A DNA stretch of 64,000 nucleotides from Vibrio navarrensis. Its GTDB lineage: Bacteria; Pseudomonadota; Gammaproteobacteria; Enterobacterales; Vibrionaceae. Under the pieces are notes generated by a model. That model did not search any database and was not told where the DNA came from. It was given only the letters and a program-made list of their open reading frames with translations. The stretch covers positions 496,001-560,000 of the forward strand of contig NZ_CP065218.1 in assembly GCF_015767675.1 (NCBI RefSeq). Direction: 5' to 3'. Shown in pieces: positions 61,637 through 64,000 of the stretch (position 1 is its first letter; every line of letters begins with the position of its first letter). The position numbers were made by a program, and so were the translations under genes.

Positions 61637-62089
61637 TTACTGTTTGCTCAGACGGTACAGGTCAGCCATTTGCCCGGTAACGCGCTGCCCTTGTCTATCG
61701 AGCATGAAGAGGACATTTTCTGCGACGAAGAACTGATTAGGCGCATCTTCACCAGAAAGAATCACCACACTGCCGTGCTCATCCCAATGGAATCGGTCTT
61801 GCGAAATAAATTGCCCACTTATTTCACCAACATAGCGGCGAATGAGCTGATAAGTGCCGTCTTGATTCAGTGTGAGAGAAACTTCAATACCCTCGCAATC
61901 AGCACAGGGCAGCGTACCTTGGTAAGTGCCGTTCCAATCAAGCGAATTTCTCGCATTATGCACGCTGTCAGCAACACTCATCTCTGGCTCACTTTCCGTT
62001 GCTTGGGCATCCGCACTAAGATTCTTGCTTGACTGACAACCAAACAGTAGTGAGGCAACTCCCAAAACTACGATTACATTTAGTTTCAT
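61637..62089 (-). CDS. NlpE-like copper/envelope-stress lipoprotein
   Basis: A 150-residue outer-membrane lipoprotein. The lipobox is LLFGC at the end of MKLNVIVVLGVASLLFGC; an acidic linker follows. The rest is the NlpE N-terminal beta-barrel domain (WNGTYQGTLPCADCEGIEVSLTLNQDGTYQLIRRYVG, split here for description), with the characteristic CxxC in PCADCEG. The C-terminal OB domain of E. coli NlpE is absent, as in many short relatives. In E. coli NlpE senses lipoprotein and copper stress for Cpx; a similar role here is inferred. It is separated by 106 bp from the leftward channel gene. Confidence 0.88.
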   Translation of the reverse strand: MKLNVIVVLGVASLLFGCQSSKNLSADAQATESEPEMSVADSVHNARNSLDWNGTYQGTLPCADCEGIEVSLTLNQDGTYQLIRRYVGEISGQFISQDRFHWDEHGSVVILSGEDAPNQFFVAENVLFMLDRQGQRVTGQMADLYRLSKQ

Positions 62090-62249
62090 TTTCTCTCCTC
62101 AATTCGATGCTTTCGCCTCATCTTAGCCCCTTTGCTAAGAAAAACAGCGTCGTTTAGCTATTATTGACTCAATATTGGCAAAACGGATTCTGGTTTAACC
62201 AGTAGGTCTGTCTGACAGATCGGCTTAAAACTATACAAAAGAGCAATAA

Positions 62250-62288
62250 AATAAATTTATATACATTTTTATTGCATAGATCAGCAAA
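62250..62288. promoter_or_regulatory. Candidate tandem ARG boxes upstream of artP
   Basis: Two 18-bp sites, AATAAATTTATATACATT (62250-62267) and ATTGCATAGATCAGCAAA (62271-62288), separated by exactly 3 bp as in known ArgR operators. The first fits TNTGAATWWWWATTCANA moderately; the second is weak. Position (44 bp before artP) and gene function support the idea. Confidence 0.4.
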
Positions 62289-62331
62289 AATGCTAGCATA
62301 ACCCACATAACAACTAACGCAGAAATGAGAC

Positions 62332-63060
62332 ATGACGATTCAGGTTAATGGCATCAATAAGTCTTACGGTAACACCCAAGTATTGCACGATATTCATTTT
62401 CGTTGTGACAAAGGCGAAACCTTAGTCTTACTCGGCCCAAGTGGTGCGGGTAAAAGTTCTCTTTTGCGCGTTTTGAACCTGCTTGAAAATGCCGATAGCG
62501 GGCAACTGAACATTGCCGGGCAAACGTTCGATTTCTCCCATCCAATGAGCGAGCATCTGGGTTTGCAGCTAAGACGTAAAGTCGGCATGGTTTTCCAGCA
62601 ATACAATCTTTGGCCGCATATGACCGTGCTAGAAAATTTAGTGGAAGCCCCGGTCAAGGTCTTAGGTTTGAACAAAGCCGAAGCCAAAGAACAAGCGACA
62701 CAGATTTTAACCACGTTGCAATTGGCTGAAAAAGCAGATGCTTGGCCGTTGGAACTCTCCGGTGGTCAGCAACAGCGTGTCGCTATCGCCCGCGCCCTGA
62801 TGATGAAACCCGAGGTACTGCTGTTTGACGAACCAACAGCGGCGCTCGATCCTGAAATCACCAATCAAGTCGTGAAGATTATTAATCAGCTGGGTGAAAC
62901 GGGCATCACCCAAGTGGTCGTGACACACGAAGTCGATTTTGCAAAAAAAATTGCCAGCCATGTGCTCTACCTTGAGAAAGGGAAGATCGTCGAGCATGGC
63001 ACTAAACAAGCCTTTACCGAGCCACAAACTAGCCAGTTTGCGGACTATTTAAAGCACTAA
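62332..63060 (+). CDS. artP: Arginine ABC transporter ATP-binding protein ArtP
   Basis: ATPase of the arginine importer, 242 residues. Polar amino-acid-type ABC motifs: Walker [10 protein letters not shown] (about 35-43), [19 protein letters not shown], signature [15 protein letters not shown], Walker [15 protein letters not shown] and the switch His in [18 protein letters not shown] is typical of ArtP as against HisP/GlnQ. It is the first gene of an artP-artI-artQ operon that continues past the right edge. Confidence 0.92.
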   Translation: MTIQVNGINKSYGNTQVLHDIHFRCDKGETLVLLGPSGAGKSSLLRVLNLLENADSGQLNIAGQTFDFSHPMSEHLGLQLRRKVGMVFQQYNLWPHMTVLENLVEAPVKVLGLNKAEAKEQATQILTTLQLAEKADAWPLELSGGQQQRVAIARALMMKPEVLLFDEPTAALDPEITNQVVKIINQLGETGITQVVVTHEVDFAKKIASHVLYLEKGKIVEHGTKQAFTEPQTSQFADYLKH

Positions 63061-63117
63061 ACGAACAATAGGCTGGCTCCAGAGGGGCATCAGCGCATAA
63101 AAACACGGAGTATTACA

Positions 63118-63849
63118 ATGAAAAAGATTTTACTGGCATCCCTTATCGGACTCGTCTCTGCCAACGCAGCAGCGCAGCAGGAAATTAAATTCGCCATGGA
63201 AGCCACTTATGCGCCGTTCGAATACATGGATGAGAACAATCAAATCCAAGGTTTCGATGTGGATTTAGCCAACGCGCTGTGTAAACAGATGCAAGCGAAA
63301 TGCAGCTTCCACAATCAAGCCTTTGATAGCCTTATTCCTGCCCTGAAGTTCAAACGTTACGACGCAGCGATTTCCGCGATGGACATCACCGAAGCCCGTC
63401 TTGAGCAAGTGAGCTTTACGGATGCTTATTACGATAACTCAGCGGCATTTGTTTCCATCGCAGGCAAAGTGGCCGATCAAGGTGCTCTGAAAGGCAAACG
63501 CGTTGGGGTGCAAAACGGTTCAACTCACCAAAGCTACTTACTTGAGCAAATGGCAGGCGTGACCGCCGTACCTTACGCCAGCTATCAAGACGCCTTTATT
63601 GACATGAAAAATGGCCGTATTGATTCGGTGTTCGGTGACACTGCGGTTGTCGCAGAGTGGTTCAAGAAAGAGAACAATCTCGCTTACGTCGGCGAGTATG
63701 TAACCAACGCACAGTACTTCGGTAACGGCTTTGGCATCGCGGTCAATAAAGATAACCAGAAACTGGTCGCTGATCTGAATGCAGCACTTCAAGCTGTGAA
63801 AGCGAACGGCGAGTATCAAACCATTTTTAACCAGTACTTCGGAAACTAA
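63118..63849 (+). CDS. artI: Periplasmic arginine-binding protein (ArtI/ArtJ)
   Basis: A 243-residue periplasmic solute-binding protein. Signal peptide MKKILLASLIGLVSANAAAQ, then the SBP family 3 fold: EIKFAMEATYAPFEYMDENN, IQGFDVDLANALCKQM, FDSLIPALKFKRYDAAISAMDITEARLEQV, and the late LAALQAVKANGEYQTIF-like end (AALQAVKANGEYQTIFNQYF). FEYMDEN and the MDITEAR ligand loop are typical of ArtI/ArtJ/HisJ. It lies between artP and artQ, so arginine is the likely ligand. Confidence 0.92.
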   Translation: MKKILLASLIGLVSANAAAQQEIKFAMEATYAPFEYMDENNQIQGFDVDLANALCKQMQAKCSFHNQAFDSLIPALKFKRYDAAISAMDITEARLEQVSFTDAYYDNSAAFVSIAGKVADQGALKGKRVGVQNGSTHQSYLLEQMAGVTAVPYASYQDAFIDMKNGRIDSVFGDTAVVAEWFKKENNLAYVGEYVTNAQYFGNGFGIAVNKDNQKLVADLNAALQAVKANGEYQTIFNQYFGN

Positions 63850-63850
63850 T

Positions 63851-64000
63851 ATGGGGCTGACGGGCTACTCACTTTCACTGGTTCAAGCAAGCTGGATGAC
63901 CGTTCAGCTTGCAGTGGTCAGCCTGTTGGTTGGTCTGGTTCTGGCGGTCATTTTCGCCAGCGGCGAGATGGCTCGGCTTGCCGTCGTCAAGTGGCCAACA
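63851..64000 (+). CDS. artQ: ArtQ, arginine ABC transporter permease (N-terminal part)
   Basis: The first 50 residues of an amino-acid permease, cut by the window edge. It begins MGLTGYSLSLVQASWMTVQL, with a membrane helix AVVSLLVGLVLAVIFASGEM, the usual ArtQ/HisQ N-terminus. The ATG begins 1 bp after the artI stop. artM would follow outside the window. Confidence 0.9.
   Translation, partial: MGLTGYSLSLVQASWMTVQLAVVSLLVGLVLAVIFASGEMARLAVVKWPT

Noticed and set aside
62205..62217. Short palindrome TCTGTC-T-GACAGA between the NlpE-like gene and artP
   Set aside because: Only 6-bp arms with no known regulator fit; not enough to claim a site.
1..64000. CRISPR array, prophage, integron attC array or rRNA operon
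   Set aside because: No regularly spaced repeats, phage genes, integrase or rRNA sequence seen on either strand.

Overview
The window looks like a stretch of the second chromosome of a Vibrio species. The evidence is gene content and order: pstC-pstS beside a chemoreceptor, a ptrB-hutR haem locus, an lpp/L,D-transpeptidase pair, a photolyase/MerR/DUF523 operon, deoD, plzD, a Lon-like protease and an lldP-lldD-dld lactate operon. From memory these match blocks of V. cholerae chromosome II (roughly VCA0042-VCA0073 and VCA0974-VCA0985). Base composition appears near 50% GC, which would fit the V. fluvialis/V. furnissii side of the genus better than V. cholerae, but the species cannot be fixed by eye. 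No insertion sequence, prophage, integron or CRISPR array was recognised.

Layout. 1-1.3 kb: phosphate ABC transporter (pstC partial, pstS). 1.7-3.4 kb: a chemoreceptor. 3.5-12.1 kb: a five-gene leftward cluster behind one Fur-box-like site (S9 oligopeptidase ptrB, haem receptor hutR, a GlyGly-CTERM metalloprotease with a P-domain, and two DUF1566 proteins). 12.2-18.3 kb: DEAD-box helicase, Braun-type lipoprotein facing an L,D-transpeptidase, and a DUF523/DUF1722-MerR-photolyase operon with a clear inverted repeat at its promoter. 18.7-24.2 kb: deoD, a duplicated zinc-ribbon/HTH protein, and two overlapping TPR genes, the second with an intact GGEEF cyclase domain. 24.5-27.6 kb: a three-gene ECF transporter. 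27.7-32.7 kb: a YdeP-type molybdoenzyme, a LysR regulator and fdhD around a 928-bp AT-rich region with repeated TTGATAG/CTATCAA half-sites. 32.7-43.7 kb: an MFS permease, a tricorn-like S41 protease, two GNAT enzymes, PilZ protein plzD, a second chemoreceptor and a Lon-like protease. 43.9-46.1 kb: a small unknown protein and a double-ATPase peptide-type ABC protein behind a second Fur-box-like site. 46.3-48.4 kb: prolyl oligopeptidase. 48.5-55.6 kb: LysR regulator divergent from lldP-lldD-dld. 55.7-59.9 kb: XRE regulator, LplT-PlsC fusion, alpha/beta hydrolase, outer-membrane barrel. 60.1-60.4 kb: tRNA-Ser, tRNA-Phe and tRNA-Asn. 60.6-64 kb: MscS-type channel, NlpE-like lipoprotein and the start of an arginine ABC transporter operon.

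The strongest candidates for something new are: (1) the iron-type cluster coupling a haem receptor to a surface-sorted metalloprotease, a periplasmic oligopeptidase and two DUF1566 proteins, which reads as a haem-protein digestion and uptake module; (2) the second Fur-box-like unit with an orphan double ATPase and an unknown 174-residue protein; (3) the 8-7-8 inverted repeat at the light-repair operon promoter; (4) a perfect 12-bp-arm palindrome between the lactate LysR gene and lldP; (5) the cluster of TTGATAG half-sites before the molybdoenzyme/LysR pair.
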